A program made the translations under genes and the position numbers. From the NCBI GenBank assembly GCA_002410505.1, contig DHSO01000047.1:48523-70265 (forward strand): a DNA stretch of 21,743 nucleotides. Direction: 5' to 3'. The notes below the pieces were generated by a model. The model worked only from the letters and a program-made list of their open reading frames with translations, made no database searches and was not told where the DNA came from. Below, piece by piece: positions 7,788 to 15,654 of this stretch. Position 1 is the first letter of the stretch, and every line of letters starts with the position of its first letter. Source of the stretch: Cloacimonetes bacterium UBA5284. Lineage in GTDB: Bacteria > Cloacimonadota > Cloacimonadia > Cloacimonadales > Cloacimonadaceae.

Positions 7788-10649
7788 CTATTTAAGCTTG
7801 ATGATCTTGCTGCTCTGCGGTTTCTGCCCCTCAGCCGTCAGTCTGGCAAAATAGATGCCGGATGCCACAGGCACTCCCGCTTCGTCAGATCCGTCCCAGC
7901 TATAGCTGTAGCTGCCTTGCTCCAGGCGCGTGTTCTTCAGCTCCTTCACTTTCTGGCCCCGCAGGTTATAGATGACAAGCCGGCAAGATGCTCCCCGGAT
8001 GGATTCCAGGTTGATAGCAACCTTGGAAACAAAAGGATTGGGGCGGCAATCCAGCAATCTCACACCGGGTGCCGGGACCACGGGATCCTCGTTGGAAACG
8101 GGGATCGCGTTGAGCTTTTGGATGCAAAGATGGCTGTATTCAAAGGAATAGTTGTTGTTCATTGCCCAGACCGCATAAAGAGCATCGTTGGATTCCGCAA
8201 TCGCGGCGCTCCTCACTCTACAGCGGTTTTCCAGCCTGGAATCGGCAGGCACGTTAACGCTTCCACCAGAGCTGAAGCTGTAGTATTTGAGGGTCGGAGA
8301 ATAGTCATTGGTAGCCACCAGGCCGATCCCGATCCAGGTACCGTCTGCCAGAGCGCGGGCCCCATAATCTCCCATGTCGTTGTTATAACTGGTGATCGGA
8401 CAGTTCTGCGCCCAAAGCTGCTGGCCGCTGTAATCATATTTCCTGACAACGATATGGGTGGGGTAAACAAAGCGTAGATAGATGCCACTGGCATCGGCTC
8501 CCAACAGATAGTACTTAAAATTAGTGAGGCCCTCTGCCCAGGAGGTCTGTCCCTCCATGCCGATCAGATGTCCGATCCATGCGTTTACAGTGATTATAGG
8601 CACTTGATCTTCATAGGTCAAAAAGCCGTGGTCCAGTCGCAACAGCAGCCCCTGGGGAGTGAGCAAAGCTCCACCGCAGTATAGCTTTATCGCGTTTGTC
8701 ACAGGTAAAAAGCTAACACCATCCTGGCCAAAACCTGGCAGGACCTCCCCAGTTGGACTGAAACGCAGCACCCATAAGCTCTCATTGCCGGTGAACATGG
8801 AACCTGGTTCTATGATCCCGTAAACGATATAGTCACCCCTGAGGGCAATCAGCTTGATGTAACCCGTGAAGGTGCCTGTCGGGGCAATCGTGATGCCTGC
8901 ACTGCCCCAGACGGGCTGGCCACCACTCAGTTTCTGAATGCTGATATTGGTGCCTCCCAACTCAAATGCAATAAAGACATCCCCGGAGACTTGAGAGAGC
9001 GAGTAGTTTTGAATGCTGCCCTCGATCAAGATCCTACCTTCCGGCTCCCAGAGCGGCAGCCCAGAGGAAGAAACCAACTGGGCCCTCACGCGGGTGGGGG
9101 TACTTGATTCCCGCCAAAACAGCAAAAACTGCCCATCCGCCTGGGCCAAAACCTTTAGATTAGAGACCGTTGCGAAGCTTCCAGAGCCGGGCAGGATGCC
9201 AGGCTGAGGCAAAAGAGGAGTGCCACCAGGGCTGAAAAGCTGATAACGCAAGCGTTTACGGATACTGGAAGAGCTGCTGGAGGGATCCTTCTCCAGCCAG
9301 GCGCAAAGCTGCTGATTTGGGGAAGCCGCGATCACCGGTTCGTCGAAAGATCCGTAGAACCCCGAGTTGATCTGACCGGATTCCAGCTCGCTTTGCTGAT
9401 TGCAGGATACCCTCAGCATGCGTGACTGGGACGTCTCGAGGTGAGAATAGACGCAAAGTAGCTTCGAGCTCACAACTCCATACCAGGGAGTGGGACAAAA
9501 ATCTGGGAAGCGAGGCGCGATGCCCATTTGGACCGGCTGGGCATCCAGAAAGCCGCTCTCGCCGAGCCGGCAGCAGAGAAGCTTGATACTCGATGAGTTG
9601 CTTACAAAAATGCTCAGAAATGACGGCTCACTTTGGCCGGGGAGACTGTGCAGGTCATGCAAGTAAGTTTCATACTCGATGCTCATCGCGAGAATGGGGT
9701 ACTCCGGCAGCAAGGTGCCGTCCTGACTTATCCTGCCAAGGTGCAAGCCATCCGCGGCCAGCCAAACAGCCTTCAGACTGCCGTCTGAGGTGCGCCAGAC
9801 CTTCCAGTTTCGGTACCCGGAAATCGCTTCGGGGCTGAACTCGACATCCGCAGCCCAAAGCTGCTGGCCACCAAAGTCATAGCGCCGGGCCAGCAAGGTG
9901 TGGCAACCATACACCAGATAAAAACCGTTAGCTCCATCCCGTGCCAGCGCGTTGACGTAGCTATAGGGTTGTGCCGCAATCGACTGCTGCCAGAGGACGC
10001 TTTGGTTTTGGGATATCCTGTAGATTTTATTCTGAGAGCTTTTGATAATGCTCAGCACCGCACCGCCATCCGGACTGAGGATTAAGTTGGGACGGCTGGC
10101 CGACCATGACCAAGCAATCGCTGTCCCTCCCTGTACTGCGGGCACTCCTGAGGGGCTGATATAGTGATAAGTAGCGGGATCGGACTCAGCCGTGCATAGT
10201 AGCCAGATCGATCCGGAGGACTCTTCGGCAAAGGCCATTTCAAACCCGTTGAGATAGACTCCCAGCCCGTATTCCTGATTGTTCCAGAGGGGCTGGGCCT
10301 GGGCATCATATCTGCGCATCCGCATGTAGGGACCATAAACCACCAAAAATCCACCGTCTGCGGTGGGATAAAGACGGTTGATGTTGGTGTCAGGCAGGCT
10401 CAGAGGCTGGGACCAAAGCGGTTGATGCGCTTGCGAATAGCGCATTATCCTGGCATTGAACAAGATGTCTTTGGTATCCGTCCAGGCCAGCAAGTAGGAG
10501 CCGTCCGAGAGCACGCAGCCGTCACCGTCAAACTCGATATTCTCGTATTCCACCACAGACACAGCCTGAGGCCAGACCTGTCTGGCAGCAAGCGGAGCCA
10601 GTATAGCCAGCGCCAGCAGGATAAATACCCAGCGGATATGTTGTTTCAT
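7788..10649 (-). CDS. Large secreted protein with LW-type repeats and C-terminal sorting/FlgD-like domain
   Basis: The 953-residue exported protein has no recognised enzymatic motif. MKQHIRWVFILLALAILAPLAA is a classic signal peptide. The body has recurring short blocks of the type G/QxxLW (QPLW, QQLW, LPLW, QPVW, QQLW), each after predicted beta strands with DG or GG turns, suggesting a beta-propeller or solenoid. The last ~85 residues (RPNPF, LVIYNLRGQKV, SWDGSDEAGVPVASGIYFARL, then KIIKLK) match the type A C-terminal sorting domain/FlgD Ig-like domain of secreted FCB-group proteins, so surface attachment or type IX-like export is likely. The start is ATG 10649: GGAG (complement of 10657-10660) precedes it, the signal peptide begins there, and the promoter at 10690-10718 lies just upstream. 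A longer reading from 10718 would begin inside that promoter. Ligand and role are unknown. Confidence 0.88.
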   Translation of the reverse strand: MKQHIRWVFILLALAILAPLAARQVWPQAVSVVEYENIEFDGDGCVLSDGSYLLAWTDTKDILFNARIMRYSQAHQPLWSQPLSLPDTNINRLYPTADGGFLVVYGPYMRMRRYDAQAQPLWNNQEYGLGVYLNGFEMAFAEESSGSIWLLCTAESDPATYHYISPSGVPAVQGGTAIAWSWSASRPNLILSPDGGAVLSIIKSSQNKIYRISQNQSVLWQQSIAAQPYSYVNALARDGANGFYLVYGCHTLLARRYDFGGQQLWAADVEFSPEAISGYRNWKVWRTSDGSLKAVWLAADGLHLGRISQDGTLLPEYPILAMSIEYETYLHDLHSLPGQSEPSFLSIFVSNSSSIKLLCCRLGESGFLDAQPVQMGIAPRFPDFCPTPWYGVVSSKLLCVYSHLETSQSRMLRVSCNQQSELESGQINSGFYGSFDEPVIAASPNQQLCAWLEKDPSSSSSSIRKRLRYQLFSPGGTPLLPQPGILPGSGSFATVSNLKVLAQADGQFLLFWRESSTPTRVRAQLVSSSGLPLWEPEGRILIEGSIQNYSLSQVSGDVFIAFELGGTNISIQKLSGGQPVWGSAGITIAPTGTFTGYIKLIALRGDYIVYGIIEPGSMFTGNESLWVLRFSPTGEVLPGFGQDGVSFLPVTNAIKLYCGGALLTPQGLLLRLDHGFLTYEDQVPIITVNAWIGHLIGMEGQTSWAEGLTNFKYYLLGADASGIYLRFVYPTHIVVRKYDYSGQQLWAQNCPITSYNNDMGDYGARALADGTWIGIGLVATNDYSPTLKYYSFSSGGSVNVPADSRLENRCRVRSAAIAESNDALYAVWAMNNNYSFEYSHLCIQKLNAIPVSNEDPVVPAPGVRLLDCRPNPFVSKVAINLESIRGASCRLVIYNLRGQKVKELKNTRLEQGSYSYSWDGSDEAGVPVASGIYFARLTAEGQKPQSSKIIKLK

Positions 10650-10689
10650 CCTTTTTCTCCTTGGCGAAGTGAATCGATCACCTGCAACC

Positions 10690-10718
10690 ATTACAGTATG
10701 AGCTGCTGTAGCTGTCAA
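10690..10718 (-). promoter_or_regulatory. Consensus sigma-70 promoter for the large secreted-protein gene
   Basis: On the minus strand TTGACA (complement of 10713-10718) is followed after 17 bp by TGTAAT (complement of 10690-10695). The expected transcription start is near 10683, giving a leader of about 33 nt before the ATG at 10649. This is the best -35/-10 match in the window. Confidence 0.8.
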
Positions 10719-10778
10719 GTTTTATTTCCCTCGATTTCCGCCATTAGGAAAGGAGGTCCGCCACCACATATTATGCGT

Positions 10779-10884
10779 TCTCACGTATTTTTTCGAATCG
10801 TATCACCATTTTTAAAATCGGCAGTTTTGCGGGTTTACGATATCACGATTTTTGCAAACGAGTATCACAATTTTTGCAAATCAT
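10779..10884 (+). repeat. Four degenerate direct repeats in two 22-bp-phased pairs
   Basis: Four units of the form TATCAC.ATTTTT..AAA begin at 10779 (TCTCACGTATTTTTTCGAA), 10801, 10841 and 10863. Spacing is 22, 40 and 22 bp. The 22-bp periodicity is about two helical turns, as for a regulator binding the same DNA face. The array lies 60-170 bp upstream of the secreted-protein promoter (10690-10718). A 41-codon reading from ATG 10773 passes through it with AAAGGAGG upstream, but at 17-nt spacing that site is too distant, so a short gene is unlikely. The function is unknown. Confidence 0.65.
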
Positions 10885-10938
10885 CTTATAACTTCTAAAG
10901 CAGAAGGTAATCTATCTAACCCGCAGCCAGATATTTGC

Positions 10939-10969
10939 AAAAAAGCCATTAGCAGCCTGCCAGTAGGCT
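10939..10969 (-). terminator. Possible terminator downstream of the ABC-F/VOC genes
   Basis: On the minus strand AGCCT/AGGCT (10954-10969) forms a 5-bp hairpin, followed nine bases later by a run of six T (10939-10944). Stem and spacing are weak. The rest of 10885-11014 holds nothing recognisable. Confidence 0.3.
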
Positions 10970-11014
10970 TATGCAACTGCTTTGCTCATCCTTGGTTTCG
11001 GTTTTATGTCTGAT

Positions 11015-11266
11015 TCATTTCGCATTTTTCCCAGTATGCCAGGTTAGATGAAGGTGCCCAGCTTCAGGATCCATGATTTGCACAAATTTCCCGTATTCAT
11101 AAGCAGCGATATCATCCAGAACCTGTACTCCCTTAGCTTTTAGCTCTGCCACCAGTTCTTCCATATGTTCCACGATATAATTGAACATATAGTCTTTTTG
11201 CGAGGGTCCGAAACAATCTGTGTTTGCTGGAAATGGACTCCATTGCGTATTTATATTCTCGTAAAT
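11015..11266 (-). pseudogene. 3' half of a VOC (glyoxalase/bleomycin-resistance fold) gene
   Basis: The segment WSPFPANTDCFGPSQKDYMF, NYIVEHMEELVAELKAKGV, then YEYGKFVQIMDPE matches the second beta-alpha-beta-beta-beta module of small VOC-family proteins. These normally have about 120-130 residues and continue DPEGN.IELWEP. Here the first module is missing: upstream sequence reads straight into the 3' end of the ABC-F gene. After DPE the frame also ends abnormally (AGHLHLTWHTG) instead of the metal-binding Glu-containing strand, hinting at a frameshift near 11060. The open frame continues to an ATG at 11347 inside the ABC-F gene, but that part is not VOC-like. Most likely a deletion remnant, though a translated fragment cannot be excluded. 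Confidence 0.7.
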
Positions 11267-11273
11267 GGGATTC

Positions 11274-12893
11274 CTATCCTGCCGGATGAGACAAACACAG
11301 CTCCCTGGTGGCGATCTTTTGAATGAAGGCGCGATCGTGGGATACAAAGATCACTGCTCCGTTGAATTGTATCAAAGCGTCGGCAAGCATATCCCGGCTG
11401 CGCATATCCAGATGATTGGTGGGTTCGTCAAACAGCAACAGATTGTAATCCCCCAGCAGGACACCCAGGATTTGTACTTTGGCTTTTTCGCCCCAGGACA
11501 GACTTCCCATCTGCACATGAGCAAGTATGTCTTTCAATCCGATGCAGCCCATCAGGTTATGTACATGCGTCTCGTCCTGCCCGCTTTGCAACAGGTAATC
11601 GGAAACCGTTCGAGCAGGATCAAGCAGCTTGAGGTCTTGCCGATAGTAGGCAATCCTAAGCCGCGGAGCATAGGATATCTCGCCTTCTTGGGGCTGTAAT
11701 TCTGCGGCAATCAGCTTCATCAGAGTAGTCTTACCACAACCATTGGCACCTGAAAGCCATAGTCTCTCAGCTCCACCAAGATTGAAGTAAAAATCCCTGA
11801 ATATCCATATGTCATCGTATGCAAAGCCCATCGCGCTGACATTGATTAGTTCCTTATTGGATGTATGCACCTTGCCAAAATCGAGTTTACGATTCTTATC
11901 GAACATCGGCCGTTCCACAGGATAACGATCATTGAGCATGCGGATGCGTCGCTCGATATTACGCGCTTGCTGCATCTGGGTTCGAGCCGCGTTATAGATA
12001 GATTCGTAAACCGCCCCTCTGCCCTCTGAGCGCGTTTCCGGCTGAAAACTATGCGCCCAGTTGCGGCGTTTCAGAGCAGCTTGTTCCAGATTCCGGATCA
12101 GCTTTTTGCGCTCCCGGTACTGGGTCAATTGATGTTGTTGCAGATCCTTATTATCCCGGGTGAAGCTGGAGTAGTTGCCCATCCGGATTTGCAAGCTACC
12201 GGCTCTCAAATCTGCAATCTTGGTAGCGGTATTATCGATGAACTTCTTGTCATGTGATACATACAGTACAGCGCCTTTATATGAATTGAGCCAATTCTCC
12301 AACCACATGATATGCTGCAGATCCAGATGATTGGTGGGTTCATCCAGGATCAGGATGTCGGGCTTCTTCAGAAGCAGCGCTGCCAATTGCAGACGGGTGG
12401 ATTCACCACCCGAAAGGCTTTCACATTGGCGTTCTGCCATGCATTGCAGGTCCATCCGCACCAGCATGGAGTTTACTTCATTCTCCCAATCAGCCACGTT
12501 TTTTGCGTGATATTCATGCCATAGTGAAGCCAGGTCGATTCCCTGCTGCACACTCAAATCTCCGACCGCAGAGAGCCTTTCTATATCCTTGATAATCCGG
12601 TAATGATCAGCCTGATGCGACAACAGGAAGTCCCCTACACATACTTCAGTGCTTAGGCGAATATCTTGGGGCAAAAAGGCGATAACGGGTTTGTCTCCGG
12701 GATACAGTATCTCTCCCTGCGTGGGCGTTAATTCCCGCAGGATAATGCGCAGCAGAGTTGTTTTTCCGCTACCGTTTATGCCGATGAGCGCGATCTTTTC
12801 GCCTTCGGCGATCACCAAATCTATGCCTGTCAATGTGGATTGATATTGATCCGGATAGCGATAGTGAATGTTTCTTAGCTGTATAAACTGCAT
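11274..12893 (-). CDS. ABC-F family ATPase (ribosome-associated)
   Basis: The 539-residue protein has two ABC domains and no membrane segments, the hallmark of ABC-F proteins, which bind the ribosomal E site to aid translation or protect against antibiotics. Domain 1: Walker A GINGSGKTT (38-46), signature LSGGES (160-165), Walker B ILILDEPTNHLD (180-191). A charged linker follows (about 245-325: RERKKLIRNLEQAALKRR, QMQQARNIERRIRML). Domain 2: Walker A SGANGCGKTT, Walker B LLLFDEPTNHLD. The second signature reads LSWGEK rather than LSGGE. The start is ATG 12893 with AAGGAG (complement of 12900-12905). A weak possible promoter is TTGCAT (complement 12972-12977) with TATCTC 17 bp on. Ten G residues (12912-12921) lie in the leader. 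Whether it is a housekeeping (Uup/EttA-like) or resistance type cannot be told here. Confidence 0.93.
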   Translation of the reverse strand: MQFIQLRNIHYRYPDQYQSTLTGIDLVIAEGEKIALIGINGSGKTTLLRIILRELTPTQGEILYPGDKPVIAFLPQDIRLSTEVCVGDFLLSHQADHYRIIKDIERLSAVGDLSVQQGIDLASLWHEYHAKNVADWENEVNSMLVRMDLQCMAERQCESLSGGESTRLQLAALLLKKPDILILDEPTNHLDLQHIMWLENWLNSYKGAVLYVSHDKKFIDNTATKIADLRAGSLQIRMGNYSSFTRDNKDLQQHQLTQYRERKKLIRNLEQAALKRRNWAHSFQPETRSEGRGAVYESIYNAARTQMQQARNIERRIRMLNDRYPVERPMFDKNRKLDFGKVHTSNKELINVSAMGFAYDDIWIFRDFYFNLGGAERLWLSGANGCGKTTLMKLIAAELQPQEGEISYAPRLRIAYYRQDLKLLDPARTVSDYLLQSGQDETHVHNLMGCIGLKDILAHVQMGSLSWGEKAKVQILGVLLGDYNLLLFDEPTNHLDMRSRDMLADALIQFNGAVIFVSHDRAFIQKIATRELCLSHPAG

Positions 12894-12911
12894 ATAATTC
12901 TCCTTTTCTAT

Positions 12912-12921
12912 GGGGGGGGGG
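12912..12921. repeat. Ten-G homopolymer tract in the ABC-F leader
   Basis: Ten consecutive G on the plus strand (ten C in the mRNA) lie 7 bp upstream of the Shine-Dalgarno sequence of the ABC-F gene. No comparably long G tract occurs elsewhere in the window. Such tracts vary in length by slippage and are also prone to sequencing error. Confidence 0.7.
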
Positions 12922-13101
12922 AGGAGTAGCAGTAACAGCCCGCAAATTGAGATATCAGAATATTAAAATCAATGCAAGAGCTGCTACTGATCTATTGCTG
13001 GTTGCGCATCTGAATATCTCCTTTTTGATGTTTTGAGCAATACTCTGCGATCACCGGATATTGTCAATCCTTTTTGTAGACCGGATCAAGACGCCTGTGT
13101 G

Positions 13102-13157
13102 CAAGTGGCTTGTAGCCACCCCTTTCACCCCAAAAACCACGTTGTTCTTTTTTGGGG
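13102..13157. repeat. Two adjacent intergenic hairpins
   Basis: GTGGCT/AGCCAC with a 3-nt loop (about 13105-13119) is followed by a 9-bp stem CCCCAAAAA/TTTTTGGGG (13128-13136 and 13149-13157). They sit in the gene-free stretch 12922-13465 between divergent genes. The second lacks a T tract after the stem and does not clearly end either neighbour. The open frame across 13033-13224 looks non-coding. Confidence 0.45.
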
Positions 13158-13223
13158 ACCCGCCAACAAGCTAATCCGCATCAATCCACGGATGCACTGC
13201 AGTATTTATTGCTCCATCAGGTG

Positions 13224-13288
13224 AATCAGTAAAATCCGTCAAATCTGGTTTCCACCCCTTCAATCCGTAAAATCCGCGTCAAACCGCG
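13224..13288 (+). repeat. AAAATCCG-type intergenic repeats
   Basis: AATCAGTAAAATCCG (13224-13238) and AATCCGTAAAATCCG (13262-13276) differ at one of 15 positions. Similar strings occur in the left element (331-340) and at 21373-21390, so this looks like a dispersed intergenic repeat family. Confidence 0.5.
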
Positions 13289-13465
13289 TGCAAAGCGGAA
13301 TCCGGTACGAGCCCGAAAGAAAAACAGTCTCAAGCCTCTCACTCATGATCAATACTCAGTTTATAAGATCTATGCAGCTGATCAAGTGTTTTTAGCTATT
13401 GCAGATATTGCAGAATTGATTATTATTTGTTTACTACTACTGCCGCATTGGCAAAAGGAGTATAA

Positions 13466-14278
13466 ATGAAGACACAATCTGTGTTTTTTTTGTGTCTCAA
13501 TCGCAATGAGCGTGTTGCTGATCTTCTCCTGCTCAAAGCAAAAAGCGGAGAATGAGATGCAAAATGTGAGGGTATTGGCGCATGATCTCTTAGCTGAATT
13601 CAATCAAATCGATTCTACTATGGCTGAAAGCATTGCCGCTGCCGAAGGTAATTTTGGCACTGAAGCAGAGATTCGTACTCTGCTATCTGCCGGTCTTGGC
13701 GCTCACCCCGCAGTTTTCACATCCTGCTATGTGGATGGCAAAGGCATCCTGAAGTATCTGGAACCGGAAAATATCGAGAATCCGAAGGTGCAGACATCAG
13801 CACACAGGAACACACCATCGCCATGCTTCAGAACCCCGAACCGCTGATCAGTACAGCATTTAGAGCTGTTGAGGGTTTTGCCGCGATCGTGCTGGCCCAG
13901 CCTCTTTTCGATGTCAACAATGCTTTTGTGGGTTCTTTGGTGCTGACTCTGGATACCTCACTCTTACCGCAAATGGTGCTGGACAAGAGTGAGATGTCCA
14001 AAGACTACGAACTGTGGGCTATGGAACCTAGTGGCATGATGATCTGCAATCAGGATCAAGAAGAGATCGCTCTGAACCTGTTTACGGATCCATTGTACGA
14101 ATCCCACGAATCCCTGCGTCTTTTCGCAGCCAAAGTGAGCTCGCTAAAATCCGGTGAGGGAGACTACTCTTTTATGGCCACCGGCAGTACTGATGTGCTA
14201 AAGAAAACAGCAACTTGGGATACCATCACCTTGCACGGCAGAGAATGGAGAGTGGTACTGGCAAAAGTGCAAAAATAA
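13466..14278 (+). pseudogene. Frameshifted lipoprotein gene, Cache/PAS-like sensor domain suspected
   Basis: Three frames must be joined to give one protein of about 270 residues. AAGGAG (13455-13460) points to ATG 13466 (MKTQSVFF), which breaks after 29 codons. If the 8-T run (13484-13491) had seven T, it would continue as CVSIAMSVLLIFSCSKQK, a lipoprotein signal peptide with lipobox IFSC. A second shift near 13779-13785 is needed to join YLEPENIEN to EGADISTQEHTIAMLQNPEP. The remainder (VLAQPLFDVNNAFVGSLVLTLDTS, DYELWAMEPSGMMICNQDQEE, EWRVVLAKVQK) has the strand pattern of extracellular Cache/PAS-like sensor domains; this family guess is tentative. A shorter product could start at ATG 13506 but would end at 13847. 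Either the gene is decaying or the sequence has indel errors. Confidence 0.72.
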
Positions 14279-14368
14279 GCATCAGATATCTGTGATCGGT
14301 AAGTTCAAAATCCACCCGGGTATCAGGACCACCGGGACTGAGAGTATTATCTACTATATGCCGGCAAG

Positions 14369-14390
14369 GTATTGACTAATCATTCAATAC
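14369..14390 (+). repeat. Intergenic hairpin
   Basis: GTATTGA (14369-14375) pairs with TCAATAC (14384-14390) over an 8-nt loop. A competing pairing joins the loop AATCAT with ATGATT downstream. There is no T tract, so it is not a typical terminator for the preceding gene. Confidence 0.4.
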
Positions 14391-14414
14391 TCATGATTGC
14401 CGATGATTATAAAG

Positions 14415-14557
14415 TGACACCCCAAATGTCATATAGTCATCACTGTGACAAAGAGGCATAAGGCTTTATCTGGTGTAGAGATGCTTGGGACTGCTTTCGG
14501 AAAGATGTCACAGTGGTTTTGGACTTCTTTGGACTGGTTTGTGACAGCTTTGTGTCA
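14415..14557. repeat. Cluster of TGTGACA/TGTCACA motifs
   Basis: TGTGACA (14444-14450), TGTCACA (14506-14512) and TGTGACA (14540-14546), plus shorter TGACA/TGTCA copies at 14415, 14427 and 14553, fall within 145 bp of the otherwise gene-free stretch 14279-14690. Adjacent copies are inverted and could pair as 7-bp stems or form operator sites. An open frame from GTG 14445 overlaps but has no ribosome binding site and no family match. Confidence 0.4.
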
Positions 14558-14690
14558 AATCTGGACTCTTTTCAGACTAGTTTCGGAACTCGCTGAATCT
14601 CAACGAAATAGACTAGTTGGAAAGGCTCGCAGTGCAAGTGGAACGGTGCTGCATAGAAACATGGGTACACTCTGAAAGGAGTCTAACGAT

Positions 14691-14726
14691 ATGATCGAAT
14701 TATCCAAAATAAAAAATCTCTCTTGA
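14691..14726 (+). other. 11-codon leader reading frame with a good ribosome binding site
   Basis: ATG 14691 is preceded by AAAGGAG (14675-14681) at 9-nt spacing and encodes MIELSKIKNLS before TGA. It lies just upstream of, and overlaps, the -35 of the protease promoter, so it is not a leader of that transcript. It may be the stub of a deleted gene or a tiny peptide. Coding status is uncertain. Confidence 0.3.
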
Positions 14727-14750
14727 CTCATTAGGGAGCATGATTAAAAT
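14723..14750 (+). promoter_or_regulatory. Promoter of the SDH-type protease cassette
   Basis: TTGACT (14723-14728) and TAAAAT (14745-14750) are separated by 16 bp and lie about 30 bp upstream of the start at 14782, giving a short leader with GGAGTGA as ribosome binding site (14772-14778). Confidence 0.65.
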
Positions 14751-14781
14751 GTCCTTATGAGTAAAGTGCGTGGAGTGATAT

Positions 14782-15654
14782 ATGCAACAACCGGTTGATA
14801 ACACTATTAAAGACCTGCTTAACAGTAAGCTTTCAGCTATTGAATCTCATTTGGCTGCTGACGTGTTGTCTTATTTCGGTGCGTTGGTTAACGGTGTTGA
14901 TGGATGGTTCCGCAAAGTAGTAGAGGAGCTTGCAGCAGACCAACAAAAAAAGGACAAACTCGTCATTATCTTGACCACACCCGGTGGTAGTGCAGAAACG
15001 GTTGAGAGAATTGTAAATGTTGTAAGACACTTTTATAATACCGTAGATTTTATTGTTCCAGACTACGCTTACAGTGCTGGTACTATCTTTTGTATGAGTG
15101 GGGATAACATATTCATGGACTATTATTCAGTTCTTGGTCCTATTGACCCACAGGTTCAAAATAGGGAAGGAAAATTAGTGCCTGCATTAGGATATTTGGA
15201 TAAAATAGAGGATTTAATTGAGAAAGATAGGCAAAAAACATTGACTAATGCAGAATTTGCAATATTGCAGTCGATGGATTTAGCTGAGCTAAAAAGCTAT
15301 GAACAAGCTAAATCTCTAACGATAGATCTTCTAAAGCAATGGTTGGTGAAGTACAAATTCAGCAAATGGAATACTCACAGAACCGATCCTGACAAAATAG
15401 GTCAAGAAGTGACTGACGAAGAAAAAGAGAAAAGAGCTGAAGATATAGCTTCAGATTTGAGCAATAACAAAAAATGGAAATCCCACGGAAGGCCTATTCC
15501 ATTGTCTGTCCTTAGGGACCTAAAACTAGAAATCAACGATTATAGTGAAAATGAACAAATGAAACACTTGATAAAAGAATACTACGATCTCTTTATTGAT
15601 TATATTAACAAAAACAATAATCCTTTCTTTATGCATACAAGGAGATTTATATGA
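14782..15654 (+). CDS. SDH/SppA-like Clp-fold serine protease
   Basis: The 290-residue protein resembles the serine dehydrogenase proteinase (SDH_sah) family, with the ClpP/crotonase fold shared with signal peptide peptidase SppA. The oxyanion segment ILTTPGGSAETVERIV (about 63-78) is followed by the nucleophile motif YAYSAGTIF with Ser98, then DYYSVLGPIDPQV (114-125) and a lysine-rich helix around KLVPALGYLDKIEDLIEK that could supply the general base. No signal peptide is seen, and the C-terminal 120 residues are charged and helical. The start is ATG 14782 with GGAGTGA upstream. Base composition is clearly more A+T-rich than its neighbours, and the gene has its own promoter and terminator, suggesting transfer. 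The stop overlaps the next gene (ATGA). Substrate unknown; membrane-protein turnover or defence are possibilities only. Confidence 0.82.
   Translation: MQQPVDNTIKDLLNSKLSAIESHLAADVLSYFGALVNGVDGWFRKVVEELAADQQKKDKLVIILTTPGGSAETVERIVNVVRHFYNTVDFIVPDYAYSAGTIFCMSGDNIFMDYYSVLGPIDPQVQNREGKLVPALGYLDKIEDLIEKDRQKTLTNAEFAILQSMDLAELKSYEQAKSLTIDLLKQWLVKYKFSKWNTHRTDPDKIGQEVTDEEKEKRAEDIASDLSNNKKWKSHGRPIPLSVLRDLKLEINDYSENEQMKHLIKEYYDLFIDYINKNNNPFFMHTRRFI

Noticed and set aside
7778..7802. ATCAAGC/GCTTGAT inverted repeat at the end of the secreted-protein gene
   Set aside because: It resembles the core motif of the left palindrome, but it is only 7 bp and partly coding, so probably chance.
10773..10898. 41-codon frame through the phased repeats, with AAAGGAGG upstream
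   Set aside because: The ribosome binding site is 17 nt away and the encoded sequence is explained by the DNA repeats; noted but not called a gene.
13033..13224. 63-codon open frame between the ABC-F and lipoprotein genes
   Set aside because: It covers two intergenic hairpins, lacks a ribosome binding site and resembles no family.
14445..14675. 76-codon frame from GTG, Trp-rich
   Set aside because: No ribosome binding site, coincides with repeated GGACT and TGTGACA motifs, and no recognisable family.
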